Positions 1 to 11,433 of a DNA stretch of 64,000 nt are shown in pieces. Made by a program: the position numbers and the translations under genes. The first letter of the stretch is position 1; each line of letters opens with the position of its first letter. A model generated the notes under the pieces. The model ran no database searches, was not told the origin of the DNA, and was given only the letters and a program-made list of their open reading frames with translations. Origin of the DNA: Circinella minor (taxonomy: Eukaryota > Mucoromycota > Mucoromycetes > Mucorales > Lichtheimiaceae); the NCBI GenBank assembly GCA_016758965.1, contig JAEPRB010000034.1, positions 62,001 through 126,000 on the forward strand. The letters are read 5' to 3'.

Positions 1-50
1 TCTTATTTATTTATCAGATATTATATTAATTATTAAATAAAAATCTATAG

Positions 51-724
51 AGTAGATGATGCTGAAAACGTGGATCGAGTACTTGACCTACATCGGCGCA
101 TTTCAGGAATACCTCTTACAATCAGAAAAGGACGACGATTAATTCTTGAAACCGAATTATCAAGGACCTATTCCAAAATAAGCGAGACGCGAGTCTATTT
201 CTTATTCTCGGATTTTATTATATTTGTACGACCCCGCCGACAACAACAAAATGAAACAGAAAATGTTCAATTCCAATACAGAGGTCATCTCAATTTAGAA
301 CAAGCGCAAATAAAATTGATGGCACCACAAGAAGTCAGTGGAAAAGAAAATTGTGTTGGTATTACACCTTATTTTCATGGCGTAGAGTTAGTGGATACCG
401 TTGCTATGATGCAAAATCCTCCTATAACTCATGTTATGCAATTAAATAGTGCCCAAGAACAAGAAGAATGGTTGGAAAACTTGACTATAGTTGTTAATAA
501 GTTGAATTCACTGGCGAGTAAAAGACAAAATGTACACAGCGTCTCCAATAATAGCAACAGAAGAAGCAATAGCAGTAGGTATTTCAATCGTTCATTATCA
601 TCTCTCCTTTCTTTCAGTTTCTTTTTACGTATATTGGATCATCATTTACCTAATATACTTTTATAATAGAAGGCGAAAAGAAGCCAATACCATTCAATGG
701 GCGCTCTTACCTAATGCCTATTGA
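51..724 (+). CDS. RhoGEF (DH-PH) protein, C-terminal fragment
   Basis: This is the 3' end of a gene that begins left of the window. Exon 51-578 follows an acceptor (ctatag) and opens with VDDAENVDRVLDLHRR, which resembles the end of a Dbl-homology domain. A pleckstrin-homology-like domain follows: basic strands around IRKGRRLILE, then VYFLFSDFIIFVRP, and a closing helix EQEEWLENLTIVVNKLN. An intron at 579-669 joins in frame to a short last exon, 670-724, ending WALLPNAY and stop. The layout matches FGD-type Rho/Cdc42 guanine-nucleotide exchange factors. These activate Rho GTPases at membranes, with the PH domain aiding lipid or GTPase binding. No citron-homology domain follows, so it is not a Rom2-type protein. 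Reading straight through the last intron instead gives a shorter alternative ending at 666. The catalytic DH core is outside the window. Confidence 0.75.
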
Positions 725-1576
725 CCACTGAATACTATATCATTTAATATGCATACTAGTTTATCTACTACGTACGTATACAAAAAATCAAACATATATG
801 TATTATTTTCCCTTCCCCACCCAGTCATTTACTCTCTTTCTCACTATGTATAAAGAATTGATATATTTTATCTATATATCATACTACTACTAACACTACT
901 ATACGCATACATATGGAACTTTACCCTCTTTCATGCATAAACGGTGTAATTTTGTAACGATGTCAATCATAATGTTCATAATAATAATACCCCCCTCTCA
1001 TTTCCTTTGTCTTCATCTTAATAGGACAAAAACAAAAATAAAAATAAAAAGAAATAAATTTAATAATATATACATTAAAAATAATATACATTTTGCAAAC
1101 GAAAAAAGAAAATCAAATTATGCTCTAAACAAGAGAAAAACAAGAAAGTTTGAAAACATGATTTGTAAATATGTTGCTATGATGGAATATAATATGAGTG
1201 AGTGAGCTAGCGGGTGAGTATATTTTGAGTGAGATAAATGGATGAGTGCAAATATGTATATAAAAATAATGTTTGTATTTGTGTCATGGTGAAATAGAAG
1301 AAGGAAGGAAAAAAAAAGAGAATATCTGAAAAGGCTAAAGAAATGAAAGGAAGAAAATAGAAGAAGGAGGGTTTAAAAAACCCACGGGATGAAATACACA
1401 ATGTTGTAAGAAAAAAAAAACAAATAGAAACCTTTGAAAAAGAAGGAGTATATTAACACTATGGTATTGTTGTTAAAAAAGAGAAGTAGAAAATAGGATA
1501 ATGTATGTGTGTGTGTGTGTGAAAATGGAGAATAGACGAGAGAAAAGAGTAAAGAAGTATGATAGAAAATAATAAT
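725..1576. other. intergenic region between convergent genes
   Basis: AT-rich spacer between the stop of the RhoGEF gene and the stop of the Rheb gene. It should hold both 3' UTRs and polyadenylation signals. It contains purine-rich runs at 1295-1440 and a short GT repeat near 1503-1520. The small open frames here have no coding character. Confidence 0.6.
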
Positions 1577-2648
1577 CTACGAAACAATACAACCACCCTT
1601 TTCTTCCGAAGGTGGATTATTAGCTTTCTCAATTTCAGCAATCAACATATCAAAGATTTTAGCTAAAAAAAAAAAACAAAAGATTATTATTAAGTTAATT
1701 ATGATTTTCATTTGAGTAGAAATGAGTTCTCTTACTTACCAACATTTTCATTATGTTTTGCTGAAGTTTCCACGGTAGGTGAATTCCATTGCTCAGCCAT
1801 TTCTTTTCCTTCTTCTTGCGATACTTGTCTATAAAAATAATAGACCCCACACCATAATTAATTATTAGTCTTCCCATCCATTTTCTTTTCTATTTAATAC
1901 AACTAATATTTTTACCTTTGAATATTTAAATCAGATTTATTTCCAACAATAACGCAAGGTACATTATCTAAGCCAGTGAAATCAAGAATTTTATCACGGA
2001 TCACTTTGATCATATCGAGACTAGAACGTGAAGCAATTGAATAAACTAATACATAGCCATGTACACTGGATGCATGATGCGATGACAAGATTGAATATTC
2101 ATCCTAAATAAATTTATTTCTTGTTATTTTAATAATCCTCTCTCTTTCTCTCTTCTCTTCTCTTTGATCCGAAAACACTTTTCTTCTTCCTTCCATTATA
2201 AACTCTTATTTACCTGACCAGCAGTATCCATGATTTCCACAACATATTCTGTAAAATTTTATAATAATACACAGTTAAAAATAATAATAAGGTATATGTA
2301 CTTTTACACTACACTACACTAGACACACTTGTACATATAAATAAAGAAAATACGCACCATGACCTCGATACTTGATTGTTTTTGTAAATGTATTTTCAAT
2401 GGTAGGATAATAACTATCCACAAAATGATTTTCACAGAACTGAATGACTAACGAGGATTTACCTTTATATATGTATACGTATGAATATATTTAGTGAGCT
2501 TCCAAGCGCGTATAGCAAATAATAATATAAAATATAACTTTTAATGAAGAAAAATGTTTCTTGGTAAAAGAAATAATAAATTACCAACTGCTCTTGCGCC
2601 AAGAACTGCAATACGTCTTTGTCTTTGATTTGCAGCACTAGACGACAT
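1577..2648 (-). CDS. rhb1: Rheb family small GTPase
   Basis: Six exons on the minus strand (2648-2585, 2462-2358, 2248-2214, 2103-1916, 1828-1740, 1662-1577) join in frame to a 188-residue protein. All Ras G-boxes are visible: P-loop GARAVGKSS at 17-25, effector threonine in YPTIENTF at 40-47, DTAGQDEY at 64-71, NKSD at 123-126 and SAK at 153-155. Arg19 sits in the P-loop where Ras has Gly12; this is a Rheb hallmark, as are the FVDSY and IENTFTK stretches. The C-terminus CIVS is a CaaX box for farnesylation. Rheb GTPases activate TOR complex 1 at endomembranes and, in fungi, also affect basic amino-acid uptake. The start was chosen because it gives a normal-length N-terminus directly before the P-loop. 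Rpb9 lies upstream on the same strand. Confidence 0.93.
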
Positions 2649-3023
2649 GACTGAAATAAAATAGAAAAGTATGAAAAAGAAGGGAAAAAAAAAAGAAACG
2701 ATTCTAAAAGAAAAGCACACTAAAAATATAAGCTGGGTTGAAAAAAAAAAAAAAAGTTCGCTTTAAATGGTTTCTATGTATAAAAACGTCATACATTTCA
2801 TCCAATTTAGTGGCACCAGAAGATCTGGAAAGATAATTCTATTTTATTATGTATTGTAAAACTCTATAATCATTTGATACTATTAAGGAGAGAGTGAGAG
2901 ACCCGTGAAATAATAATTTAGCATTGTTGAAATGTGAATAATTAAGTTTAGTATTGATAACATTGGTTATTTTTTTTTATTATTATTTACAATAATCTTT
3001 TCTCTTTTATATGATTCGTTTTG

Positions 3024-3056
<33 letters not shown>

Positions 3057-3118
3057 AAGAGTGAGAATATATGATATGAATAGAGAAATGAAATGTAATG
3101 ATATATAATATGAAAGGT
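2649..3118. other. intergenic region with an AG microsatellite
   Basis: Spacer between the Rheb start and the Rpb9 stop, both on the minus strand. It should carry the Rheb promoter. It contains poly-A tracts near 2690 and 2742 and an (AG)n run at about 3035-3055. No coding signal was seen. Confidence 0.6.
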
Positions 3119-3890
3119 TTACTCGGACCAACGATGACTACAGTTTCTATTACCACACACGTAAAATAAGGTCATTTTTGCATCAGCACGTCTTGAGGTG
3201 GATTGAAAAAATACTGCTTCCTGACTACCACACTTTTCACAAATCACATTTGCTCTTGGCTATAATAATAATATCCCATTCGAATAAATCCCATAAATAA
3301 TAAACATTTTTTTTTTGTTTTGATTTAATATAAAACCTTTTCTTTCCCTTTCTCATTTTTCTTTCTATATCTCTTTTTCTTACCAAAGTAGGATCAGCAC
3401 TTAAATCACTGACGATCATGGTTTGTTCACTACAACGATAATCAGAGTGAGTCCCCAATAAATCACATACATAAAAAGCTCATCGTTGATCCTTCCTTTT
3501 TTTTTTTTTTTCCAAACCTCTATAATTTTTTCTCAATCTCTTTTTTTTTTCTTAAATGAGTAAATAATACATACGATGCAGCATGAATAATTTCATGACG
3601 ATAGACACATAAGTTATCAGCATCTTCTTCATATTGACAATTTCTGCAGGCAAATAATAAACGTCGATTGGTTTTATCTTCTCGAGGGTATAAAAGATTG
3701 TTACTTGATTTATCAAAAAAAAAGAAAAAAAAAAAAGAAAAAGAAAAAGAAAAAGAAAGAAAGAAAGAAATAATTCAAATGAAATTAAAAGCGTCAACCA
3801 AAATCAGAACAAAGATTATTATTTATTTCGTAAAAAGGTCATATGTTTATAATAATCTTACCAATCTAAGCAATACTTGAAGGTTGCCAT
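3119..3890 (-). CDS. rpb9: RNA polymerase II subunit RPB9
   Basis: Four exons on the minus strand (3890-3862, 3703-3575, 3429-3384, 3259-3119) give a 114-residue protein, the usual family length. It has two zinc ribbons. The N-terminal one uses C7, C10, C29 and C32 ([16 protein letters not shown], then FACRNC). The C-terminal one uses C75, C78, C103 and C108 ([20 protein letters not shown], then [12 protein letters not shown]). The linker [11 protein letters not shown] is characteristic of Rpb9. This small Pol II subunit contributes to start-site choice, fidelity and TFIIS-stimulated cleavage, the last through the C-terminal ribbon. The first exon encodes only nine full codons, and every intron junction preserves frame and family alignment, so I consider the model reliable. 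Confidence 0.95.
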
Positions 3891-6324
3891 ATTTTTTTTT
3901 TTTTTAACTTAGTTGGAAAGAGAAAGAAAACGACAGTTTGCAAGTTCTGCGGGATTTTTATTATTATTATTAGCAAAGGTAATAATATTTTTATTGGTTG
4001 CTCCGCTAAATCATTTACAAATTTATACTTCTAAAATATGTTCAATGTGACAAGATACTTATACATCTTATAGCTAAAAAAAAAGAATTAATTTGTATTA
4101 AAAGAAAAAATAATTAATCATATTATTATATGTAAAACAACTATCGTAATGCTTAAGTAGTGATTCTTATAAAAAAAAATCTTGTATATATGTATGTAAC
4201 GGTTGCTTTGATATAAATAACTAAATTTTATTACGCCAACCATTATTACCTAGGTTATACAATGCTGTATGACTAGTTTATTGACACATTGTCATTTATA
4301 ATACATGTGTAAAAAAAATCTTAGACAAATTGAACAAGAAAAATGCTTTTATTGTCAACAGGTATTTCTTTTCTACTAAGTCTTCCCTATATAAAAACAA
4401 ATTCTCTGAAAGGGTAATAAAATAACAATCCTACATAAAGTACATTATGATTGAGCTATTGAAACTGTTGTTGTCAATATTGAATATCAGCTAACATGTT
4501 TTTGATACTACATGAATAACGAAATAGATTATTATAGTTGACAATTTGTATATAGGTAAAAAAAATGACACTACTCGAATCGAATACACTTTTTTAAAGT
4601 TGTACGGATTTAGTATACCAAAAAGGCCTAAAAGTTTATCACGAACATAGGTGAATTTAATACAATACAATAATCCTGAAAAGATATATCAAAAGAAAAC
4701 CATGTCAATTTTTTATAGATAGCTGTGTAAAATAATAATCTTGCTTTTATACTGTATTTAGATCTTGAACCCTCAAAAAGTAATAATGATAATCTTTGTC
4801 TATATAGTCAATGCGGCCTTTACACACACTAAAAAAATTTTGTCTAATAAAATCGGGTATCACCTAGCAAAAATGGTCTGTGTACTATACCATTTTATTC
4901 CCATCTAATGTTTTGCCATTGTTACTGCTAGATATAATCATACAACAGTTGAAATATTATTTCAAAATATTTTCTAATCATTATAAGCATTATTCTTTTG
5001 ATTCTGATTTTCTTATCTTATCGTAAGTCCATTGTTTACTTTTCTTAAAGAAACCAAAAAATAACCACGCAAAAGGATAATTCAAAGCATAAAGTGACAA
5101 TTATTAAAACTACTGATCACTCTTCTCTATACGTAGTACCTGATGTCAAATTATTAATTTTATAATTCTCTAAGCTCTCGTATCAAGATTCTATTTGTTG
5201 ACGCATACAAGCCCAGTCTACTCGTTATTTACATATTTAAAAGCAGTACGTACTTCAATCCCTTGACTTGCTTACCTCTCTTGTGTAATCCCCATACATA
5301 CAAACCATCGTCTTTAACAAGATGAATAAGCTATTATAAAATTGAACGTACTTGTTTAAGTGATACCAATATTCTGTAATTCCTTTTGTTACTTAATTGG
5401 CGCAGAAACCTCGTTAACAAGCTTGTCTCTGCCAGCACATATATCATCACTCTTCTTTATTTTTTGTTTTTGTTCTAAATATCTTTATTGATCTACATAT
5501 TCATACATAGTCTCATAAACGTCAACCTGTTCATCCACTGTAATAACTACTGCTTGTAATCTTTTCTTTGATAATGTTGACTACAATCGCTGAAGTGTTT
5601 GAGTTCCTTATTACCCTGTTTTGACTACTGCTATTCTCCCTTTTACCTGGAAAAATACTCATCCGTCTTCTTACATAGTTTAATAAATATCGCGCATACT
5701 TACATTATGGATGTCAACTTCTTCATTGCGTGCTATCTATAACTTAAAACTTTTATTTCTTATAAACTACTATCGCTTTCACAGAATGGTTTTATACAAC
5801 CAGTAACATTAATGAGACAATCTTGTTGAAAAAAGTTCGTTCGACAAAAAAAGAAGATTACTTCTTGGGATGTAGGATACATTTACCATAATCAAAAGTA
5901 GTAAAAAAAAAAAAAGAAAAACGGACACAAAAAATATATTCTTTGCATGAATATCATATACACATCCATGCGCCACATACACCCTCTTTTAGTTGCCCCA
6001 CCCTTAGGTAGCATCAACACTGTTTCATTGCAACCTATTGTTTAAGCCGTTTTTCCCCCTTGACGACAATGCTATTTAATCTTTATCTTTTCGACGCATT
6101 GTATTTCTATGGTTACAAAATTTTTTAGTGTTTACGTACTACTGTTAAAAAAAACCTATCTTCTGTCTTTCGTTACCTTTGAGATTGCAGGCACTTTATA
6201 TGGTTTTATATGTAATAGAGTGAACTTTACTTATATAACACTAAATTAGTAAGTCTTGCATCATTATGGAATATACTTACACCTTCCGGAAAAAAAAACC
6301 ATAAATATATTTATTTTATCAAAA

Positions 6325-6410
6325 TAATGATTCTATGGGCTAAAGCCGGGCCATAACGAACCAAAGAAGAATTCTATGGCGAATTGACACTTTCTATTTT
6401 GTGCCACTCT

Positions 6411-6458
<48 letters not shown>

Positions 6459-6610
6459 GTAAAATGGTAAGCGCTTAGGTTTTGAATTAAAAAAAACCGA
6501 GTCATAACGACCAATAAGTATCGTATGGCGTTGTGAAGCGTTGTCTACAATAGGTTCTCATTTAAGAGCCAAGTTATGAAGACTATAAACTGTTCTATGG
6601 CGAACAGGCA
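6325..6610 (+). repeat. three diverged copies of a short motif
   Basis: Three segments share a layout. The first two begin CATAACGA and all end in a TATGGCG core about 20-30 bases later: at about 6349-6381, 6500-6530 and 6569-6605. The third copy has AAGTTATGAA in place of CATAACGA. The first two are separated by the poly-T tract. They look like remnants of a decayed repeat or transposon terminus. I do not recognise the family. Confidence 0.4.
6413..6453 (+). repeat. poly-T tract (41 bases)
   Basis: Uninterrupted run of T. It may be a retroposon tail in inverse orientation or simple slippage, and length may be unreliable in assembly. Confidence 0.9.
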
Positions 6611-6619
6611 TATTTTCTC

Positions 6620-6677
6620 GTGAGTGAGTGAGTGAGTGAGTGAGTGAGTGAGTGAGTGAGTGAGTGAGTGAGTGAGT
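6620..6677 (+). repeat. (GAGT)n microsatellite
   Basis: About 14 uninterrupted copies of a 4-base unit. It creates artificial open frames on the minus strand (a Thr-His-Ser-Leu repeat). It is not a CRISPR because it has no spacers. Confidence 0.95.
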
Positions 6678-8108
6678 TGATGTGCTGATATGTTGGTATG
6701 TGCCCCATATCTTGTGTATGCTAATGTTGATGGTGATATTGAATTGTTATCTAGTCTTTCAATTGAGGGTCGAGTCATGGTAGCCGTAAAATCACATCAT
6801 AAATAACTAATATTGTTTACTTTTATTTTTTCTTTGTCTACATGACTAGATTTGACTCTATTTCCGTTAAGATGTATTGTTACCCATTCTATGTAGAGTG
6901 CTAATTTTTATTTATTTATTATATTATTACGTACGTATCTTATACTGTAATTAAAACATTTTATATACCAATGTATATTCTCATATGTTCTTACACATAC
7001 TCCTCCTAAAATCGATATCAGTGTATAACTTCCATCTTATAGACTGTAAATAAACCATCTCCTAAAATTTGTAGTGAGATAACCCTTCTTACATGGTGTT
7101 AGCTGCAGAATATTAGATACAGTAATTACTGTTGAACATTTACATATATATATAAACCCGAATTCTTCGAGCTAACTAAAAGACATGAATAAAGATTCTT
7201 TTCACCTATTCCAAACTAAATTTTCTTTTCAGTTATTCAGAACAGCATAACGTGGGTTGTTTATAAAATTATAAAATCCTTGCTTGAAGAAAATAAAATG
7301 GTACGTACGTTAGTGGTGCAGTAATCAGAACTTAAAACTGTATGCATCCTTGGCATTTAAAATGACACCTTTAACAAGATCATGGTGCAATGGCATCACC
7401 GAGTTTCTAGTTTGAGTTTTTTTTTTCTTTCATCTAAAACCGTGATATTTGATAGCTTGTACACGTTTGTTTTCAAAGGGTAATAATTGGATGAATTGTT
7501 AAAAAGACGATCAATACGTACTGTAATTTTTTAATCATATAATTCCTATGATTGATAACAATTCAACCAATGCAAATAGTCGAGGAAAAGAAAGTACGTA
7601 TTATAGAGACTCCGATAAGTAAAAAACAGCTGTCTTTCCCAACATGCTTGTAATTCATTCTTTTTTGCCCCACCAAACCGTATTACCCTTTGATTACTAA
7701 TCACTGTGTTATCGAAACACTTCTAGTACAAAAGCTAGTATTATTTAAAATTTATAAGTAAACACTAATGCGAAGAATAAAGTCTGTCCCCTAATAAATT
7801 CCTGAAAAAGGTTTGAGCGCGAAAATCACAGTGTTAATATAGGAGTTACGTTGTACCATCGTATTACGTAAAGCAAAATACAGTAAGTCATCGCGATAAT
7901 TATAATCCTGATGTTGCAGGTCTGCTAACAAGAAGTTACTGAAAAAAAGGTGTTTAACTCCATCCCTTGAGAATTTGGATTTGAATTATTTATAGGCACC
8001 CTCTTATTTTATTCATGTGTATAATAAAATAAATAATTTATTAGGTACAGTGGATATTTGATTCTTTAGAAAAAACATATAAATCACTAAATCTTAATAC
8101 GTAGATAA

Positions 8109-8273
8109 TTAGATAATGTTAAAATTGGTGATTATGTTAATAAGGAAAAGTTATATAAATCAGATATGGGTAAAGTAGGTTTAGCTTGGAACCCATTAGT
8201 ATCAATTAATTTAGGGTTATATAGAAATAAATGGTATATTTTACCATTTGCGTCGTACCTTTTTTTATTGTAA
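8109..8273 (+). pseudogene. coding-like remnant, 54 codons
   Basis: The frame opens after a stop at 8106-8108 and closes at 8271-8273. It has no credible start or splice partner but reads like protein, for example GKVGLAWNPLVSINLGLYRN. I recognise no family. It may be a relic of a mobile-element or organelle-derived gene just outside the MULE insertion site. Confidence 0.25.
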
Positions 8274-8299
8274 ATCTTTCCTTTTCAGTTTAATTTTAT

Positions 8300-8309
8300 C
8301 TTTTATGGT
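8300..8309 (+). repeat. target-site duplication of the MULE, left copy
   Basis: CTTTTATGGT, identical to 11434-11443 and directly flanking the inverted repeats. Confidence 0.8.
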
Positions 8310-8315
8310 GCAAGC

Positions 8316-8354
8316 CTTGAATTGTGTGCCCGTAAACCTCAAATTTTATTGGCC
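8316..8354 (+). repeat. MULE terminal inverted repeat, left
   Basis: Pairs with 11389-11427 at about 33 of 39 positions. Its inner end overlaps a perfect 16-base palindrome, GGCCAAATATTTGGCC (8351-8366), which has no counterpart in the right repeat. Confidence 0.85.
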
Positions 8355-8509
8355 AAATATTTGGCCTACCAATAAATACCATTTTGACTGCTATTTCCTC
8401 ATTTGACTTTGGCATTTTGACTTTGATTTTTTTTTTTTCGTTTTTTTAAAGTTTTGTTATCAATTCTTTATTTATTTTTTCCCCTGAATTTTCTTTGATC
8501 TATAATAAT

Positions 8510-10794
8510 ATGGAAAACTATCTTACTACCACATTTATCACTCGACCTGAAAATGATGGTACACCTATAACGTTGACTATTCCAAGATTAGAATATCGTG
8601 ATTGGATCAAAGATCAAGAAGCAATCTACAACTGTAGATTTTATAATAAAACTAAAAGTGATGGTGGACGTAGACTTAAGAACAATGAATATCTTGAACA
8701 TGGATATATACATCCTCCACCTGGTCAAAAACGTGGCAGAGGAAATGAATCATTTATTTTCAATGAAGTAATATTTTTAATAATTTGTTTTATATACATA
8801 ATCAGATATTTTTCATTTATTTTTTTATAAGTATTTATTAATTTACTTTCTTTTCATTACATGATTAATTAAATATATGTTAGCGATTTGCCTGCCAACG
8901 AAGTGGTCCCCCTCGAGGAGAAAAATCATTTTGTTGCAATTGCCAGGCAGGATTTACTGCCTTTGTTAATAACAACAGTGTAGACAAGAACATGATCACG
9001 GTACAATACCGGCGTAAGCATACTGGTCATGAACCTGGCAGCAACATAGATACAACTTCCGGTACACTCCCTCGGTTTGTGATGGAATTCATCCAAGCTC
9101 AAGTGGAGAAAAGTCTTACCTGGAGAAATATTAAACATATGCTTCGTCTTGACAAAGATGTTCTTGAAAATATCTTGGATAGCGAAGACTATGATCAATT
9201 ACCACAATCAGTGAGAATTGATTATCACCATGTCTATTATGTGATGAAAATCCATCTTAGACGCCAATCCCAACTTCATCCTTCGATGGCAAACAGTCTT
9301 ATGAAATGGGGCACTAAAATCCAACATGAAAGAGGATATTTCGCTTCAAAAAATCTTGATAGATATGAAGAGGGAATGTTCTTTTTTGCATTCATGTCAC
9401 AATGGCAATTAAAGGTAAGATAATCGACACAAATAAAAATACATGATACATTTACCTGATCAATCATGTATTCTTTATTATATAGCTATTGAAAGAGAAT
9501 GGAGATCTCGTATGTCTTGATTCGACCCATAAGACTTGTGTGGATGGTACCAATCATGACTGTTATCTCTACACACTTGTAGCAAGATGCAGGATTACTG
9601 GAAAGGGCAAACCATTGACGTGGATGATTACAAATTCACAAGCTCAATATCCAATCTTGTATTGGCTTCAATGGCTTAAGGATGAACATGGATATATACC
9701 ATCCCGTGTTATGATCGACGATTCTGATACAGAGATAGCTGCTATTAATAAGGCATATAATACTGTAAATGATGATGTATCATCTGGCACATATACTGAC
9801 AATGTGAAGATACTTATCTGTCATTGGCATGTCCTTCGTGCATGGAAGAAAAATATTCTTACCAAACTCACGGCAAAACCATCCACGCCATCAAAAACTC
9901 TGAAGGAAAAGAGAGAAATGCGTGAAGTAGCACTCTCCCTAATGATGAATATGATGAGAGCTGAAACACCAGTTGATTTTGATCTTGAACTTGAAAAGTT
10001 TGAGACCTGGTGTATTGATGTTGATGAAGAATGGGATGGCCCCGAGCTCTATCAATATTTTGAAAGAGAGTTTCTTCGGAAACGTGAAAAATGGAGCCAA
10101 GCATGGCGTAATGTAAGTCTTTTTTTTAAATATACACATTTTTATGTAGCATTTCCAATGACTCTTATAGCTTACCACATGTAAAAAAGCGCCATCATCA
10201 TGTAAATACCAACAACTACATAGAGACTTGGCACCGCCAATTAAAGGAGGTATATTTGCCAAGTCTGAGAAGGCAACGTGTTGATGTACTTGTGTACATT
10301 CTTTGGAGTCTTGTTCTCCCTGATTTGATGCAGGATCATCTTTGCACGGTAGCCAAGTTCAGGCTTCGTAGAATGAACAAGGCAGAAAGAACAAGGCTTG
10401 CCCGAGTGAATGAGCTGAATGGTAAGTAGTCGTTTTCATCAGTTTATCCAATATATATTATTATCATTCAAATTCTTATTGCAACTATAGAAGAAGAAGC
10501 TGCTGCCAGGATCGTTAGTCAACACGGCAACATAATCAAAGTACTTTCGTTCACAGACGAAAGTATTACATACGATGTGTTGTTCGATGTTGATGACGAT
10601 TACATTATTTCTTGTACGTGTCCCGACAACGAAGCAAACGATTCACCATGCAAGCACATGTATTTGGTAGGTATTAATAGATGTACATTATATATATAAT
10701 CTTGAACTAGTAATAATGTTTGAATAATCCAGGTTAATCGTGTTCTAAACATAAGCTTGATCCGCCCGACAACGGCTTCCTCATTATTATCATT

Positions 10795-10825
<31 letters not shown>

Positions 10826-10951
10826 CAAGTACAGCAGCAAATCCCAATCATCCAAACAGAAGAGGCTTCGCGTGTGGCATCGCAAGCCCTTCTCAATGAA
10901 GCTATGGAGAGGTACAGTATAGAGTACAAAAAAAAAGATATGTTGAGTTAG
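8510..10951 (+). CDS. MULE transposase with SWIM zinc finger
   Basis: Six exons (8510-8767, 8884-9414, 9486-10112, 10190-10421, 10491-10666, 10733-10951) give about 680 residues without an internal stop. The N-terminal third has a C/H-rich region (CCNCQAGF, then KHTGHEPGS) like the zinc-binding DNA-recognition module of MULE/FAR1 proteins. The DDE transposase domain follows: CLDSTHKT holds the first acid, MIDDSDTEI the second, then CHWHVLRAWKK, and NNYIETWH holds the expected glutamate. Near the C-terminus is a SWIM finger, CTCPDNEANDSPCKH. A serine repeat and a short hydrophilic tail end the protein. It would cut and paste the surrounding element. The exon-4 acceptor (aaaaaag before CGCCATCATC) is the only in-frame choice I found and lacks a pyrimidine tract. 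A nearby better-looking cttatag shifts the frame. Confidence 0.85.
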
Positions 10952-10996
10952 CAGTGACAATTTAATAATGATTATACATATATATATATATATATA

Positions 10997-11309
10997 NNNN
11001 NNNNNNNNNNNNNNNNNNNNNNNNNNNNNNNNNNNNNNNNNNNNNNNNNNNNNNNNNNNNNNNNNNNNNNNNNNNNNNNNNNNNNNNNNNNNNNNNNNNN
11101 NNNNNNNNNNNNNNNNNNNNNNNNNNNNNNNNNNNNNNNNNNNNNNNNNNNNNNNNNNNNNNNNNNNNNNNNNNNNNNNNNNNNNNNNNNNNNNNNNNNN
11201 NNNNNNNNNNNNNNNNNNNNNNNNNNNNNNNNNNNNNNNNNNNNNNNNNNNNNNNNNNNNNNNNNNNNNNNNNNNNNNNNNNNNNNNNNNNNNNNNNNNN
11301 NNNNNNNNN
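10997..11309. other. assembly gap (313 N)
   Basis: Unknown bases directly after a (TA)n run at 10976-10996, inside the MULE downstream of its transposase stop. Open frames reported across it are artefacts. Confidence 1.
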
Positions 11310-11388
11310 AAAAATTACATCATCAGGCTTAATGGATTTGAATGTGTTTAATTGGTTGCTGAGCAAGAAAGCAGCAGAAATAAGTAGC

Positions 11389-11427
11389 AGCCAATGGAAA
11401 TTGAGGTTTAGGGGCGCACAATTCAAG
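11389..11427 (-). repeat. MULE terminal inverted repeat, right
   Basis: Reverse complement of the left repeat with about six mismatches. It lies about 80 bases right of the assembly gap. Confidence 0.85.
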
Positions 11428-11433
11428 TTTTCG

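Larger units (their letters stand above)
3891..8299. other. long gene-free AT-rich region
   Basis: About 4.4 kb between the Rpb9 start and the MULE target duplication, with no convincing gene on either strand. It holds a 41-base poly-T tract (6413-6453), a (GAGT)n microsatellite (6620-6677), three diverged copies of a short motif ending in a TATGGCG core (about 6325-6610) and a 54-codon coding-like remnant (8109-8273). The rest looks like decayed non-coding sequence. The part next to 3890 should include the Rpb9 promoter. Confidence 0.6.
8310..11433 (+). mobile_element. MULE (Mutator-like) DNA transposon, apparently complete
   Basis: Terminal inverted repeats lie at 8310-8354 and 11389-11433. 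In the inner 39 bases (8316-8354 against the reverse complement of 11389-11427) about 33 positions match; both start CTTGAATTGTG and share TAAACCTCAA and ATTGGC. The same 10 bases, CTTTTATGGT, flank both ends as direct repeats (8300-8309 and 11434-11443), within the 8-11 bp range of target-site duplications made by Mutator-superfamily transposases. Between the ends lies one multi-exon MULE/SWIM transposase gene with an undisrupted reading frame. Total length is about 3.1 kb, including 313 unknown bases. The outermost six bases of the two repeats match poorly (GCAAGC versus CGAAAA), so the exact termini could be off by a few bases. Confidence 0.85.

Noticed and set aside
933..1205. 90-codon plus-strand frame
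   Set aside because: Lys/Asn/Ile-rich translation of AT-rich 3' flanking DNA, with no domain and no splice partners.
6545..6778. Thr-His-Ser-Leu repeat frame and possible repeat array
   Set aside because: Direct translation of the (GAGT)n microsatellite; no spacers, so not a CRISPR.
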